A DNA stretch of 30,247 nt from CAZVAR01 sp964625225 (lineage in GTDB: Bacteria > Pseudomonadota > Alphaproteobacteria > JAJUGE01), in contig CAZVAR010000023.1 of the NCBI GenBank assembly GCA_964625225.1, positions 1 to 30,247 of the forward strand, given 5' to 3'. Positions 7,481 to 16,193 of the stretch are shown piece after piece (within the stretch, counting starts at the first letter, position 1; every line of letters begins with the position of its first letter). The notes below the pieces were generated by a model. It was not told the origin of the DNA and made no database searches. It was given only the letters and a program-made list of their open reading frames with translations. Made by a program: the position numbers and the translations under genes.

Positions 7481-8092
7481 TCAGGACGCGCCGTCGATCA
7501 GAGCCTCCACGTGCCGGAGGATGTTGCGGACCATCACCGCTACGCCCTCGGCGTTCGGATGGATTCCGTCGGCCTGGTTGAGCGCCGGATCCGCGGCAAC
7601 TCCCTCCAGGAAGAACGGATAGAACGCCACCTGGTGCTTCCTGGCGAGCCGGGCGTAGAGGCCGTCGAACGCTTCGACATAGTCGGCGCCGAGATTCCTC
7701 GGCGCGTACATGCCGACCAGCAGCACCGCGACGCCGGCCTCCTTCAGGCGGGTCAAGATCGCGTCGAGGTTCGCCTCCGTCTGCCCGGGGTCGAGCCCGC
7801 GCAAGGCGTCGTTGGCCCCGAGCGCTACGATCGCATGGGTCGGCCGGTCGCCGAGCACCCAGTCGAGCCGTTCCAGTCCGCCGGCGCTCGTATCACCGGA
7901 AACGCCGGCATCGATCACCGTACCGCGAAAGCCGCGCTCGCGCAGGGCCCCTTCGAGCTGGGCCGGGAAGCCCTGCCCGGCCGGCAGGCCGTACCCGGCA
8001 GTGAGGCTGTCGCCGAGCAGCAGCAGTCGCGTCTCCGCGGCCGCCCCGGCCGTGCCCGCCAGCATGACGGCCGCCACGAGGATCGCCAGCAT
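7481..8092 (-). CDS. tesA: Arylesterase / acyl-CoA thioesterase I, SGNH hydrolase
   Basis: The 203-residue protein has a signal peptide (about residues 1-19, ending AGAAA) and all four SGNH blocks: GDSLTAGYG with nucleophile S29, G66 in VSGDTSAGG, N94 in GANDALRG, and D175/H178 in DGIHPN. TesA-type enzymes are periplasmic esterases, thioesterases and lysophospholipases. The start was set at ATG 8092. An in-frame ATG at 8179 has GGAGG 11 nt upstream, but the 29 codons between the two use TCA, TCT, AGA and TTT, which its own gene avoids, and that start would collide with the divergent ABC gene's ATG (CATG). It is divergent from a YbbA/YbbP-type ABC pair, as in E. coli. Confidence 0.92.
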   Translation of the reverse strand: MLAILVAAVMLAGTAGAAAETRLLLLGDSLTAGYGLPAGQGFPAQLEGALRERGFRGTVIDAGVSGDTSAGGLERLDWVLGDRPTHAIVALGANDALRGLDPGQTEANLDAILTRLKEAGVAVLLVGMYAPRNLGADYVEAFDGLYARLARKHQVAFYPFFLEGVAADPALNQADGIHPNAEGVAVMVRNILRHVEALIDGAS

Positions 8093-8177
8093 CCGATTGA
8101 AAAACCGTGCCGCCGGGCCATATGCGCTCCGGTCCGCGACCGTTCTGATCGCCGCAGAAGCGCGCCCTGAGATCCGC

Positions 8178-8930
8178 ATGTCCGGTAGTGCCTCCACTCG
8201 CAGCTCGGTCGCGACGCCCGTTACCTCTCCCCTCGTCAACCTTGTCGACCTCCATCTGACATTGGAGAGCGCCGCCGGTCGGGTCAACATCCTGCGCGGC
8301 ATCGATCTCGTGGTGGAGGCCGGCGCCAGCGTGGGCGTGGTAGGCCCATCGGGGTCGGGCAAGTCGACGATGATGATGGTCGTCGCCGGCCTGGAGCGCG
8401 CCACCCGAGGCCGTGTCGAGGTCGCCGGGCGCGACCTGACCACCATGTCCGAGGATGCGCTGGCGCTCTTCCGACGTGATCATGTGGGGATCGTGTTCCA
8501 GGCATTCCACCTGGTTCCGACCATGACGGCGATCGAGAACGTAGCGATCCCGCTGGAATTGGCCGGCCGTCCGAAAGCGTTCGAGGAGGCGCGCGCCTAT
8601 CTCGACGCGGTCGGCCTTGGCGCCCGCACCCATCACTATCCCGGCCAGCTCTCGGGTGGCGAGCAGCAGCGCGTCGCCGTCGCCCGTGCGTTCGCGCCAG
8701 AGCCGGTGCTGCTGCTGGCCGACGAGCCGACCGGCAATCTCGACGGGGCGACCGGCCGCATGGTCATGGAGCTCCTGTTCGACCTGCGCGCCCGCCGCGG
8801 CACGACCCTGCTGCTGATTACCCATGATCCGGGCGTCGCCGCCCGCTGCGACCGGGTGGTGCACCTGGCCGACGGCCGCATCGTCGACGGCGAACCCGCC
8901 GCCCGCGCGGCCGTGGCCGGGGACGGCTGA
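8178..8930 (+). CDS. ybbA: ABC transporter ATP-binding protein, YbbA type
   Basis: The 250-residue ATPase has Walker A GPSGSGKS (56-63), Q-loop Q108 in IVFQAF, signature LSGGEQQ (158-164), Walker B LLLADEP (178-184) and switch H216. It belongs to the LolD/MacB-type group that works with FtsX-like permeases, not classical transporters. The permease gene starts 6 nt after its stop. The tesA / ybbA-ybbP order matches E. coli, where YbbAP is thought to extract or expel hydrophobic compounds or lipids together with TesA. The start is ATG 8178; the first 20 residues precede the ATPase fold and use a mixed codon set. Confidence 0.92.
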   Translation: MSGSASTRSSVATPVTSPLVNLVDLHLTLESAAGRVNILRGIDLVVEAGASVGVVGPSGSGKSTMMMVVAGLERATRGRVEVAGRDLTTMSEDALALFRRDHVGIVFQAFHLVPTMTAIENVAIPLELAGRPKAFEEARAYLDAVGLGARTHHYPGQLSGGEQQRVAVARAFAPEPVLLLADEPTGNLDGATGRMVMELLFDLRARRGTTLLLITHDPGVAARCDRVVHLADGRIVDGEPAARAAVAGDG

Positions 8931-8936
8931 TCGGCG

Positions 8937-11453
8937 ATGGGCACGCTCCGCACCGCGCTGCGCTTCGCCCGGCGCGAGCTGCGCGGCGGCCTGCGCGGCT
9001 TCCGGGTCTTCGTCGCCTGCCTAGCCCTGGGCGTCGGGGCGATCGCCGGGGTCAATTCCGTCTCGGAGGCGGTGCGGGGCGGCCTGCGCGCCGATGCCCG
9101 CATCCTCGCCGGCGGCGACGTTGTGGTCCGCACGACCTACAATCCCGCGACGCCGGAGCAGATCGCCTGGTTTGCGGCCGGTGGCCGCCTGTCGCGCAGC
9201 GTCGAGATGCGGGCGATGGCGGGCGCCCCGGACGCGCGCGCGATGGTCGAGATGAAGGCGGTGGACGAGGTCTGGCCGCTGTACGGGGCTGCGCTGCTTG
9301 ATCCGGCGATCCCGGTGTCGCAGGCGCTGGGCCGTGTCGCCGGGGTCTGGGGAGCCGCCGTCGACGGCAGTCTGCTCGATCAACTCGGCCTGCGCGTCGG
9401 CGACCGGGTGACGGTCGGCGATGTCCGGTACGAGATCCGCGCCCGCATCGTCCGTGAACCGGATCGCAGGATCACCTTCTTCAGCTTCGGTCCGCGCCTG
9501 CTCGTCGCGCTCGACAGCGTGCCGGAAACCGGCCTGCTGCGGCCGGGCAGCCTCGTCCGCCACTATTATCACCTCGCCCTGCCGCCGGGCACGGACGCCC
9601 GGGCCTGGACGGCATCGCTGGCCGAGCGGTTCCCGGGCGAGCCCTGGCGCGTGACCCGCTTCGACGAGGCCGCGCCCGGTCTGCGCAATACGGTCGAGCG
9701 GATGACGCTGTTCCTGACTCTGGTCGGGCTGACCGCGCTGCTGATCGGCGGCGTCGGGGTGGCCAACGCCGTCCGCAGTTACCTCGGCGGCAAGCGCGCC
9801 ACGATCGCCACCTTGAAATGCCTCGGCGCACCGGCCCGGCTCATCTTCGCGACCTATCTCGCGCAGGTTCTGGCGCTGGCGACGATCGGTATCGTCGCCG
9901 GGCTCGTGCTCGGGGCGCTGGCGCCGGCGCTTCTGGCGGGCGTGCTCGGCCGGCTGATGCCGATCACGGTCGATCCCGGTCTCTATCCCGGGCCGCTACT
10001 GCTGGCGGCCGTCTTCGGCTATCTGACGACGCTCGCCTTCGCGCTGTGGCCGCTGGCGCGTGCCCAGGAGATCCCGGCTGCCGGCCTGTTCCGCGACCTC
10101 GTCGCGCCGGCGCGGCGCCTGCCGCGCCCGGTGCATCTCGGGGCGATTGCGCTCGCGGGCGGTGCGCTCGCCGTACTCACGGTTGCGACTGCCGCCGACC
10201 GGTCCTTCGCTGCGTGGTTCGTGGCCGGCGCCGCCGGGACGCTGCTTCTGTTCCTGGGGGCGGCCTGGTTGGTCACCCGCGGCGCCGCGGCGGTCGGGCG
10301 GCCGCGCCGGCCGGGGTTGCGGCTCGCCCTCGCCAATCTTTGCCGGCCGGGTGCGTCGACCGGCAGCGTCGTGCTGTCGCTGGGCTTCGCCGTCGCCGTC
10401 CTGTCCGCGATCGCCCTGATCGAGGGCAATCTGGAGCGACAGATCACGGACCGGATCCCGGAGCGGGCGCCCACGTTCTTCTTCATCGACATACAGAAGA
10501 GCCAGGTCGAGCCGTTCGTCCGCACCGCCGCCACCGTGCCGGGGGTGGAGGTGATCGACCGCATGCCGCATATCCGCGCGCGGATCACCGCAATCGACGG
10601 GGTACCGGTGGACGAGGCCGTCATTGCGCCGGAGGCGCGGTGGGCGGTCCGCAACGAGCGCGGCTTGACCTACGCAGCGACACCCCCGCCGGGGACGCGC
10701 ATCGTCGCCGGTCGGTGGTGGTCGGCCGATTATTCCGGGCCGCCGCTCATATCCTTCGACGCCAATCTGGCGCGGGGGTTCGGCATCGGTGTCGGCGACA
10801 CCCTGACCTTCAACGTGCTGGGCCGCGAGATCGAGGCCCGCATCGCGAACCTGCGCCGGATCGACTGGGGCGATCTGCAGATGCAGTTCGCCGTCATTTT
10901 CGCCCCCGGCGCGCTGGACGCGGCGCCGCAGAGCTTCATCGCGACCGCGAGCGCGCCCCCGGACGCCGAGGCGGCGCTGGTTCGGGCGGTCTCCGACCGT
11001 CTGCCCAACGTCTCGGCGATCCGGGTCAGGGATGCGCTCGACCGGGTCGACGGCATTCTCGGCCAGATCGGTGCAGCCGTGCGGGCGACCGCGGCGATCG
11101 GTCTGGCCGCCGGGGCACTGGTGCTGGCGGGCGCGATCGCCGCCGGGCAGCGCCGGCGGATCTACGATGCCGTGGTTCTGAAGGTGCTCGGGGCGACGCG
11201 GCTGGACCTGCTTCGCGCCTTCCTGCTCGAGTTCCTTCTGCTCGGAGTGGTCACGGCGGCGATCGGTGCTGCCGTGGGGACGGCGACGGCCTGGCTCGTC
11301 CTGACGGAGGTGATGGGGCTCGACTGGACGTTCCTGCCCGGCGCCCTCCTGACCGCGACCGTGCTCTGCGTGGCGGTTACCCTGCTGTTTGGATTTCTCG
11401 GCGTCTGGCGCGCGCTCGGCCGCAAGGCCGCGCCGGTGCTGCGCCACCCTTGA
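8937..11453 (+). CDS. ybbP: FtsX-like ABC permease, YbbP type
   Basis: An 838-residue inner-membrane protein with about ten hydrophobic segments: one near residue 25 (VACLALGVGAIAGV), three at about 250-370, two or three at about 400-500 and three at the C-terminus (TAAIGLAAGALVLAGAIAAG, LLEFLLLGVVTAAIGAAV, LLTATVLCVAVTLLFGFLG). Two large periplasmic loops lie after the first and middle segments. The double FtsX-domain layout and length match YbbP. GGVGVANAVRSYLGGKRATI is the typical cytosolic coupling region that contacts the ATPase, and a similar DAVVLKVLGATR precedes the C-terminal segments. It forms a 6-nt-spaced operon with ybbA. Confidence 0.92.
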   Translation: MGTLRTALRFARRELRGGLRGFRVFVACLALGVGAIAGVNSVSEAVRGGLRADARILAGGDVVVRTTYNPATPEQIAWFAAGGRLSRSVEMRAMAGAPDARAMVEMKAVDEVWPLYGAALLDPAIPVSQALGRVAGVWGAAVDGSLLDQLGLRVGDRVTVGDVRYEIRARIVREPDRRITFFSFGPRLLVALDSVPETGLLRPGSLVRHYYHLALPPGTDARAWTASLAERFPGEPWRVTRFDEAAPGLRNTVERMTLFLTLVGLTALLIGGVGVANAVRSYLGGKRATIATLKCLGAPARLIFATYLAQVLALATIGIVAGLVLGALAPALLAGVLGRLMPITVDPGLYPGPLLLAAVFGYLTTLAFALWPLARAQEIPAAGLFRDLVAPARRLPRPVHLGAIALAGGALAVLTVATAADRSFAAWFVAGAAGTLLLFLGAAWLVTRGAAAVGRPRRPGLRLALANLCRPGASTGSVVLSLGFAVAVLSAIALIEGNLERQITDRIPERAPTFFFIDIQKSQVEPFVRTAATVPGVEVIDRMPHIRARITAIDGVPVDEAVIAPEARWAVRNERGLTYAATPPPGTRIVAGRWWSADYSGPPLISFDANLARGFGIGVGDTLTFNVLGREIEARIANLRRIDWGDLQMQFAVIFAPGALDAAPQSFIATASAPPDAEAALVRAVSDRLPNVSAIRVRDALDRVDGILGQIGAAVRATAAIGLAAGALVLAGAIAAGQRRRIYDAVVLKVLGATRLDLLRAFLLEFLLLGVVTAAIGAAVGTATAWLVLTEVMGLDWTFLPGALLTATVLCVAVTLLFGFLGVWRALGRKAAPVLRHP

Positions 11454-11501
11454 CGACCGTTTCGGCTTGAGCCGTCATCGCCGCTCGGCGATACTTCGGC
11501 C

Positions 11502-11807
11502 ATGACCGCGTTCCGGTCCGCTCTGATGGCGCCGGTCCTGTCATTGCTGCTCGTGGCCGCGCCGCATCCTGGGGCGGCGCAGCCCGAGGCTGCGGCAGGG
11601 GAACCGGACGAGCCGACCCCGGGCGAGCTGCTCGACCGGGCGCTCGCGGATGCCCTTACGGCGCTCGGGATGCTGCTCCGGGCGGTGCCGCGCTACGCCG
11701 CGCCGGAGATCACGGAGGACGGCGACATCGTGATTCGGCGGTTGCCGCCGCCGGAGCCGCCGGCTCCAAAGCTGCCGCGGCCGCTGCCGGGTCAGACGGC
11801 GACCTGA
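11502..11807 (+). CDS. Small exported AAP-rich hypothetical protein
   Basis: A 101-residue protein with a signal peptide of about 25 residues (MTAFRSALMAPVLSLLLVAA ... GAAQ). The mature part is acidic then Pro-rich; the stretch VPRYAAPEITEDGDIVIRRLPPPEPP resembles the conserved end of a small exported family seen widely in alphaproteobacteria, whose function is unknown. It starts 48 bp after ybbP and may share its transcript. The ATG follows a weak ribosome binding site. The Pro-rich tail suggests a periplasmic linker or wall-spanning part. Function cannot be assigned. Confidence 0.7.
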   Translation: MTAFRSALMAPVLSLLLVAAPHPGAAQPEAAAGEPDEPTPGELLDRALADALTALGMLLRAVPRYAAPEITEDGDIVIRRLPPPEPPAPKLPRPLPGQTAT

Positions 11808-11905
11808 TGATGGAGCTTATCGAAGCTCATCGTGCTTATTGAACTGGCGCGTCGTTAGGGCAATATGTCCGCTGGCAGAATATGTTTGGACAGGGGGTTT
11901 ACCAT

Positions 11906-12622
11906 ATGGCTCTCGACAGGCGGGTGCTGACAGGTACGGCAACGACCGTCGGCCAGGCGGAGGTCGATGTCGGCCTACGCAAGTACATGCTCGGCGTGTA
12001 CAACTACATGGCGTCGGGGCTGCTGCTGAGCGGGATCGTGGCCATGCTGGTGGCGTCTTCACCGGCGCTGCTGCAGGCGATCTTCGGGACTCCGCTCAAG
12101 TGGGTGTTCATGCTCGCGCCGCTGGGCTTCGTGTTCGCGCTGAGCATGGGCGTCAATCGGTTCAGCTACGGCACACTACAGGTGCTGTTCTGGGCGTTCG
12201 CCGGGGCGATGGGCGTATCGCTCGCGACGGTGTTTGTCGTGTTCACCGGGGCCAGCGTGGCCCGCGTGTTCTTCATCACCGCCGGCACCTTCGCGGCGAT
12301 GAGCCTCTATGGCTACACCACGCAGCGGGATCTGTCGAAGTTCGGCTCGTTCCTGTTCATGGGGTTGATCGGCATCATCCTCGCGAGCCTCGTCAACATC
12401 TTCCTGGCGAGCTCGGCGCTGCAGTTCGCCATCTCCGTGATCGGCGTGCTCGTGTTCGTGGGGCTGACCGCCTACGACACGCAGCGGATCAAGGAGGTCT
12501 ATTACGAGGTCGAGGGCAGCGAGTTCGCCGGCAAGTCGATGATCATGGGCGCGCTGTCGCTCTATCTCGACTTCATCAACCTCTTCTACATGCTGCTCAG
12601 CCTGCTCGGCGAGCGCCGCTGA
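11906..12622 (+). CDS. Bax inhibitor-1/YccA family membrane protein
   Basis: The 238-residue protein has seven hydrophobic segments and the Bax inhibitor-1 (TMBIM, UPF0005) features YNYMASGLLLSGIVA near the N-terminus, GYTTQRDLSKFGSFL in the middle and VFVGLTAYDTQRIKE (Asp of the calcium/proton-sensing pair) before the last helices. Bacterial members include YccA, which modulates FtsH, and BsYetJ, a pH-sensitive calcium leak channel. Start ATG 11906 was chosen over 11882 because GGGGG at 11893-11897 is 8 nt upstream and the family's short N-terminal ALDRR begins there. It is a single-gene unit closed by a strong intrinsic terminator. Confidence 0.92.
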   Translation: MALDRRVLTGTATTVGQAEVDVGLRKYMLGVYNYMASGLLLSGIVAMLVASSPALLQAIFGTPLKWVFMLAPLGFVFALSMGVNRFSYGTLQVLFWAFAGAMGVSLATVFVVFTGASVARVFFITAGTFAAMSLYGYTTQRDLSKFGSFLFMGLIGIILASLVNIFLASSALQFAISVIGVLVFVGLTAYDTQRIKEVYYEVEGSEFAGKSMIMGALSLYLDFINLFYMLLSLLGERR

Positions 12623-12643
12623 GCGGCGGACCGGCAGTTCGGG

Positions 12644-12675
12644 AAAGGCCCGGGCGACAGTCCCGGGCCTTTTTT
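12644..12675 (+). terminator. Intrinsic terminator of the Bax inhibitor-1 gene
   Basis: Stem AAAGGCCCGGG (12644-12654) pairs with CCCGGGCCTTT (12662-12672) around a 7-nt loop, and the descending arm runs into six T residues. It lies 21 nt after the stop codon. This is the clearest Rho-independent terminator in the window. Confidence 0.93.
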
Positions 12676-12824
12676 GTGCGAGGCCACCGCCACGACCGTG
12701 CGATCGGCTCCGTCGAACGGCCCGCGGCCACGTCGCCCCGACCGCCGGCGTCCCATTGGCTGCCGTACGCGACGCGGTGTAACCTTCGCCTCCCGCATCC
12801 GGGGCCGGCAGGGGGAGTGTAACG

Positions 12825-14396
12825 GTGTTCGTGTCCGACCATTGGGAGATCCGTAAGCCTGCGATCGTGTCCGACAAGGGCCTGGTCGCGGCGCAGGAGG
12901 GCGAGGCCGCGGCCGCGGGCGCTGCGATCCTCGCCGCCGGCGGCAACGCGGTCGACGCCGCGGTGGCGACCGCGCTCGCGCTCGGCTGCACCGAGCCGTG
13001 GATGAGCGGCATCGGCGGCGGCGGCTTCATGCTCGTCCATCTCGCCGCCGAGCGTCGGACCCATGCAGTCGAGTTCGGTATGGTGTCGCCGGCCGCTCTC
13101 GATCCCGGCCGCTACGCGCTCGCGACCGGGGAGGGGCCGGAGGAGGGGCTCTTCGTCTGGCCCCGCGTCGTCGAGGACCGCAACATCTTCGGCGCGGAGG
13201 CGGTCTGTGTTCCGGGCGCAGTCGCCGGCCTCTCGCTCGCGCTGGAGCGCTTCGGCACCCGGCCGTGGGCGGAGGTGATCGCTCCGGCGATCGAGCTCGC
13301 CGACCGCGGCCTGGCGGCGAGCTGGTACAACACCCTCCAGATCGCCTATGGGGCCGCCGCCGGCCTCGGTCGGTACGCGACGACGCGGGAGACCTATCTC
13401 CCCGGCGGCGCGCCGCCGACATCGCTGACGCCGCACGAGCCGAAGCGGGTCCGCCTCGGCAATCTCCCCGCGACCCTGCGCCGGCTCGCCGAGGCCGGCC
13501 CGCGCGACTTCTACGAGGGCGAGATCGCCCGCCGTATCGTCCACGACATGCAGGCGGCCGGCGGAGCGCTGTCGCTCGACGATCTGGCCGGTTACCGTGC
13601 GAACGTGGTGGAGCCGATGGCGCTCGCCTATCGCGACGCCACGGTGCATCTCGTGCCCGGGCTCAACGGCAGCCCGACCTTCGCCCGTGCCCTGCGCCGC
13701 ATCGCCGAGACGCTCGACCCGGGGCGCGGGCTCGGGCCCGATGCCTATCTCGCCTATGCGGAGGCGCTGCGCGAAGCCTACGCGTTCCGCTTCGAGCATT
13801 TGGGGCACGACGGCGACCCGCAGCTCCTTGGCTGCACGACGCATCTCTCGGTGATCGATGCCGCCGGCAACATGGTGGCGCTGACCAATACGCTGCTGGA
13901 GCGGTTCGGGTCGCGCCTGATGCTGCCGGAGACCGGTATTCTGATGAACAACGGCATGATGTGGTTCGATCCGCGGCCCGGCCGGCCCAACTCGATCGCC
14001 CCGGGCCGGCGCCCGCTCTCGAACATGTGCCCGGTCCTGGCCACGCACGGCGACGGCCGGGGCTGGTTCGCGCTCGGCGCCTCGGGCGGGCGGCGGATCG
14101 TCCCGGCCTGTTTCCAGCTCACCTCGATGCTGATCGATTTCGGGATGTCGATGGACGAGGCCTGGAACGCGCCCCGCATCGACGTCAGCGGCACCGAGAC
14201 GGTCGTGTGCGATGGCCGCCTCGATTCTGCGACCGTCGATGCCCTCGCCGCCCGTTTCCCGGTGACGGTGACCGAGCAGGCGGTGCTGCCGAACATGTTC
14301 GCGACGCCACAGGGCGTGATGCGGCTCGATGGTCGTAACTGCGCCGCGGCGCGGGTGCAGACCCCGACCGCCACGGTGGCCGTGGCGGAGCGCTGA
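12825..14396 (+). CDS. Gamma-glutamyltransferase family protein (Ntn hydrolase)
   Basis: The 523-residue protein has the gamma-glutamyltranspeptidase layout: GNAVDAAVATALALGCTEPWMSGIGGGGFM at about 40-69, GAVAGLSLALERFGT, and the autoprocessing site CTTHLSVIDAAGN, where T338 would be the nucleophile freed when the chain splits. The later oxyanion segment reads RRPLSNMCPVL, in place of the SSMSPT of E. coli GGT. It lacks a signal peptide, unlike the periplasmic E. coli enzyme, so it is probably cytosolic. GTG 12825 is the start, with GGGGGAG 7 nt upstream. An MFS gene follows 11 nt after the stop, suggesting an import-and-cleave pair for gamma-glutamyl or related compounds. Some family members act as acylases instead. 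Confidence 0.9.
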   Translation: MFVSDHWEIRKPAIVSDKGLVAAQEGEAAAAGAAILAAGGNAVDAAVATALALGCTEPWMSGIGGGGFMLVHLAAERRTHAVEFGMVSPAALDPGRYALATGEGPEEGLFVWPRVVEDRNIFGAEAVCVPGAVAGLSLALERFGTRPWAEVIAPAIELADRGLAASWYNTLQIAYGAAAGLGRYATTRETYLPGGAPPTSLTPHEPKRVRLGNLPATLRRLAEAGPRDFYEGEIARRIVHDMQAAGGALSLDDLAGYRANVVEPMALAYRDATVHLVPGLNGSPTFARALRRIAETLDPGRGLGPDAYLAYAEALREAYAFRFEHLGHDGDPQLLGCTTHLSVIDAAGNMVALTNTLLERFGSRLMLPETGILMNNGMMWFDPRPGRPNSIAPGRRPLSNMCPVLATHGDGRGWFALGASGGRRIVPACFQLTSMLIDFGMSMDEAWNAPRIDVSGTETVVCDGRLDSATVDALAARFPVTVTEQAVLPNMFATPQGVMRLDGRNCAAARVQTPTATVAVAER

Positions 14397-14407
14397 GCGG
14401 ACCCTTC

Positions 14408-15682
14408 ATGACCCTTTCCCTGGGGAGCGAGCAGGCGGCGGCGGGGCGGCTGCTGCGACTCGCCCTGCCGATGCTGGCCGTGCTGTACCTGCTGGCCATG
14501 CTCAACATCTTCCTGCGCTCCTCGATGGGCGTGCTGGCGCCGGAGCTGGCACGCGACCTCGCGCTGGCGCCGGAGGCGTTGGGTACGATCTCCAGCGCCT
14601 TCTTCGTCGCCTATGCGATGATGCAGGTGCCGACCGGCGTGTTGCTGGACCGGTTCGGCCCGCGCGCGACCATTCCCGGCCTACTGCTGATCACCGTGGC
14701 GGGCGCCGCCCTGTTCGCGGTCGCGCAACGGGAGCCGGCGTTGATCGCCAGCCGGATCCTGATGGGCATCGGCTGCGCCGGTACCTTCGCCGGCGCCTTC
14801 TTCCTGATTGCCCGCTGGTTCCCGGGCGACCGCTTCGCCAGCTACGGCGCGACCCTCAACAGCTTCGCCATGCTCGGTACCTTTCTCGCCACCACGCCGC
14901 TGGCTGCGGCTGCGGCCGCGGTGGGCTGGCGCGGCACGTTTGCCGGCATCGCCGCCGGCGTCGGCGCGCTGGTGCTGCTGGCCTGGCTCGTCATCCGCGA
15001 TGCGCCGCCGTCGCGGCCGGCGCCGGCCCGGCGGTCGGAGGGCCCCGCCGAGATCCTCGGCGGGCTCCGGGCGGTGATCGTCACGCCCGGCGTAGGACGG
15101 CTCGCCAGTGTCGGCATCGGGCTGTCGGCGGCCCCGACGATCTCCGGCCTGTGGGGCGGCCCCTACCTCCATGACGTTCACGGATTATCGGATATCGAGC
15201 GCGGCAACGTGCTGTTGGTGATGGCGCTGACCGGCTGCGCCAGCCATTTCTGCTACGGCCAGCTCGCCCGCCGCCTGAACACACTGAAATGGCCGATCCT
15301 GGCCGGGACGGCGGTGGTTGCGGTGGACCTCGCGCTGCTCGCCCTGCTGCCCGATCCGAGCCTGGCGACGGTGACGGTCCTGTTCGGCCTGATCGGGCTC
15401 GCCTGCGGCTTTCCGACCCTGATATCCGCCCACGCCCGTGCCCTGGTCCCGGACCATCTGATCGGCCGCGGCATGACCACGGTCAACATGGCGGTGATGA
15501 GCGCGATCGCCCTGATGCAGGTCGCCGTGGGCGGCGTGGTCGGGCTGTTCCCCGCGGCCGACGGCGTGGCGCCGGAGACGGCCTATCGCACCGCCTTCGC
15601 CATGATGGCCCTGGCGGCGCTGGTCCCGCTCCTGGTCTATTCTCGTGTTCCTGACGCGAAGCCGCGGCCGGCCGAGGGGTAA
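14408..15682 (+). CDS. MFS transporter
   Basis: A 424-residue membrane protein with about twelve hydrophobic segments in two halves. The motif-A-like loop GVLLDRFGPRATIPG (about 77-91) after the second helix and the repeat-like LARRLNTLKWPIL at the start of the second half are typical of the major facilitator superfamily. FVAYAMMQVPTGVLLDRFGP resembles the anion/organic-acid transporter group, but the substrate cannot be read from the sequence. It begins 11 nt after the gamma-glutamyltransferase gene, so both are probably one transcript, and the substrate may be a peptide, amino acid or gamma-glutamyl compound (inference). Confidence 0.88.
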   Translation: MTLSLGSEQAAAGRLLRLALPMLAVLYLLAMLNIFLRSSMGVLAPELARDLALAPEALGTISSAFFVAYAMMQVPTGVLLDRFGPRATIPGLLLITVAGAALFAVAQREPALIASRILMGIGCAGTFAGAFFLIARWFPGDRFASYGATLNSFAMLGTFLATTPLAAAAAAVGWRGTFAGIAAGVGALVLLAWLVIRDAPPSRPAPARRSEGPAEILGGLRAVIVTPGVGRLASVGIGLSAAPTISGLWGGPYLHDVHGLSDIERGNVLLVMALTGCASHFCYGQLARRLNTLKWPILAGTAVVAVDLALLALLPDPSLATVTVLFGLIGLACGFPTLISAHARALVPDHLIGRGMTTVNMAVMSAIALMQVAVGGVVGLFPAADGVAPETAYRTAFAMMALAALVPLLVYSRVPDAKPRPAEG

Positions 15683-15686
15683 GCGG

Positions 15687-15732
15687 CGTTGCGCAACGGC
15701 TGTGCGCCGTGCCGAGCGGAACGCGGCACGGC
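15687..15732. terminator. Palindrome and hairpin after the MFS gene
   Basis: Just after the MFS stop is a perfect 12-bp palindrome, CGTTGCGCAACG (15687-15698). It is followed by a 9-bp perfect stem (15706-15714 with 15724-15732) around a 9-nt loop. No T-tract follows. It probably marks the 3' end of the GGT-MFS transcript. Confidence 0.4.
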
Positions 15733-16120
15733 AGGGCGGCTCGTCGGGCGACGGCCCTCCGACGCGTTGCAGCAGGATGGCTTTCCGGCCGTGTTCGGCC
15801 GCCGGCGCCGGGTCTCCACGGCCCTGGCGTCGGTGACGGGCCCGCCATTCGGGATCGGTGGCCCAATCCGGCACCGCATTGAAGCGGTTGGAGAGCCTGC
15901 CGGGGCGGAACAGCGGGTTTGGCCCTGTGTCACCCGCTCCAGAACGCCCGCAAGGGTGATCGGTCTCGCCGGCGAGCCGCCCTCGGCCGTTCTGCTGCGA
16001 CCCGCCACGAGGCGGCCCGGCCCGAGCGCGCGGACACCCCCTAACCATCCCGGCAATGTCGGAAGACCGGCTCTACCCGAACTAGAAGTACAGCAAAAAC
16101 AAATACGTTCTGCCCGGTCT
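15733..16120. other. 388-bp region without a recognised gene
   Basis: Long frames exist on both strands (for example 15689-16267 plus, 15637-16278 minus), but they have low-complexity Arg/Pro/Ala-rich translations, no ribosome binding site and no domain. The last 45 bp turn AT-rich and lead into the FNR-type box. I see no tRNA or repeat here; a small RNA or decayed gene cannot be excluded. Confidence 0.4.
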
Positions 16121-16161
16121 TTGACAAAGATCAAACATGATCTCGGGGCGGTTCGTAATCT
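16121..16161 (+). promoter_or_regulatory. FNR/FixK-type box with a class II promoter layout
   Basis: TTGACAAAGATCAA at 16121-16134 differs by one base from the FNR/FixK/Dnr consensus TTGAT-N4-ATCAA. Centred at 16127.5, a class II (-41.5) position would put the transcription start near 16169 and the -10 near 16157; TAATCT is found at 16156-16161. The downstream 65-residue gene starts at 16194, giving a leader of about 25 nt. This suggests activation under low oxygen. Confidence 0.65.
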
Positions 16162-16193
16162 TCTCCACATATCCGAAGAAGGGGAGAGGAGAA

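Noticed and set aside
8093..8179. Longer tesA start at ATG 8179 with GGAGG 11 nt upstream
   Set aside because: The 29 added codons use rare AT-rich codons, no signal-peptide logic is gained, and the start would coincide with the divergent ABC gene's ATG.
11813..11828. Small hairpin GAGCTT-ATCG-AAGCTC before the Bax inhibitor-1 gene
   Set aside because: Six pairs only and no T-tract; too weak to call a terminator or operator.
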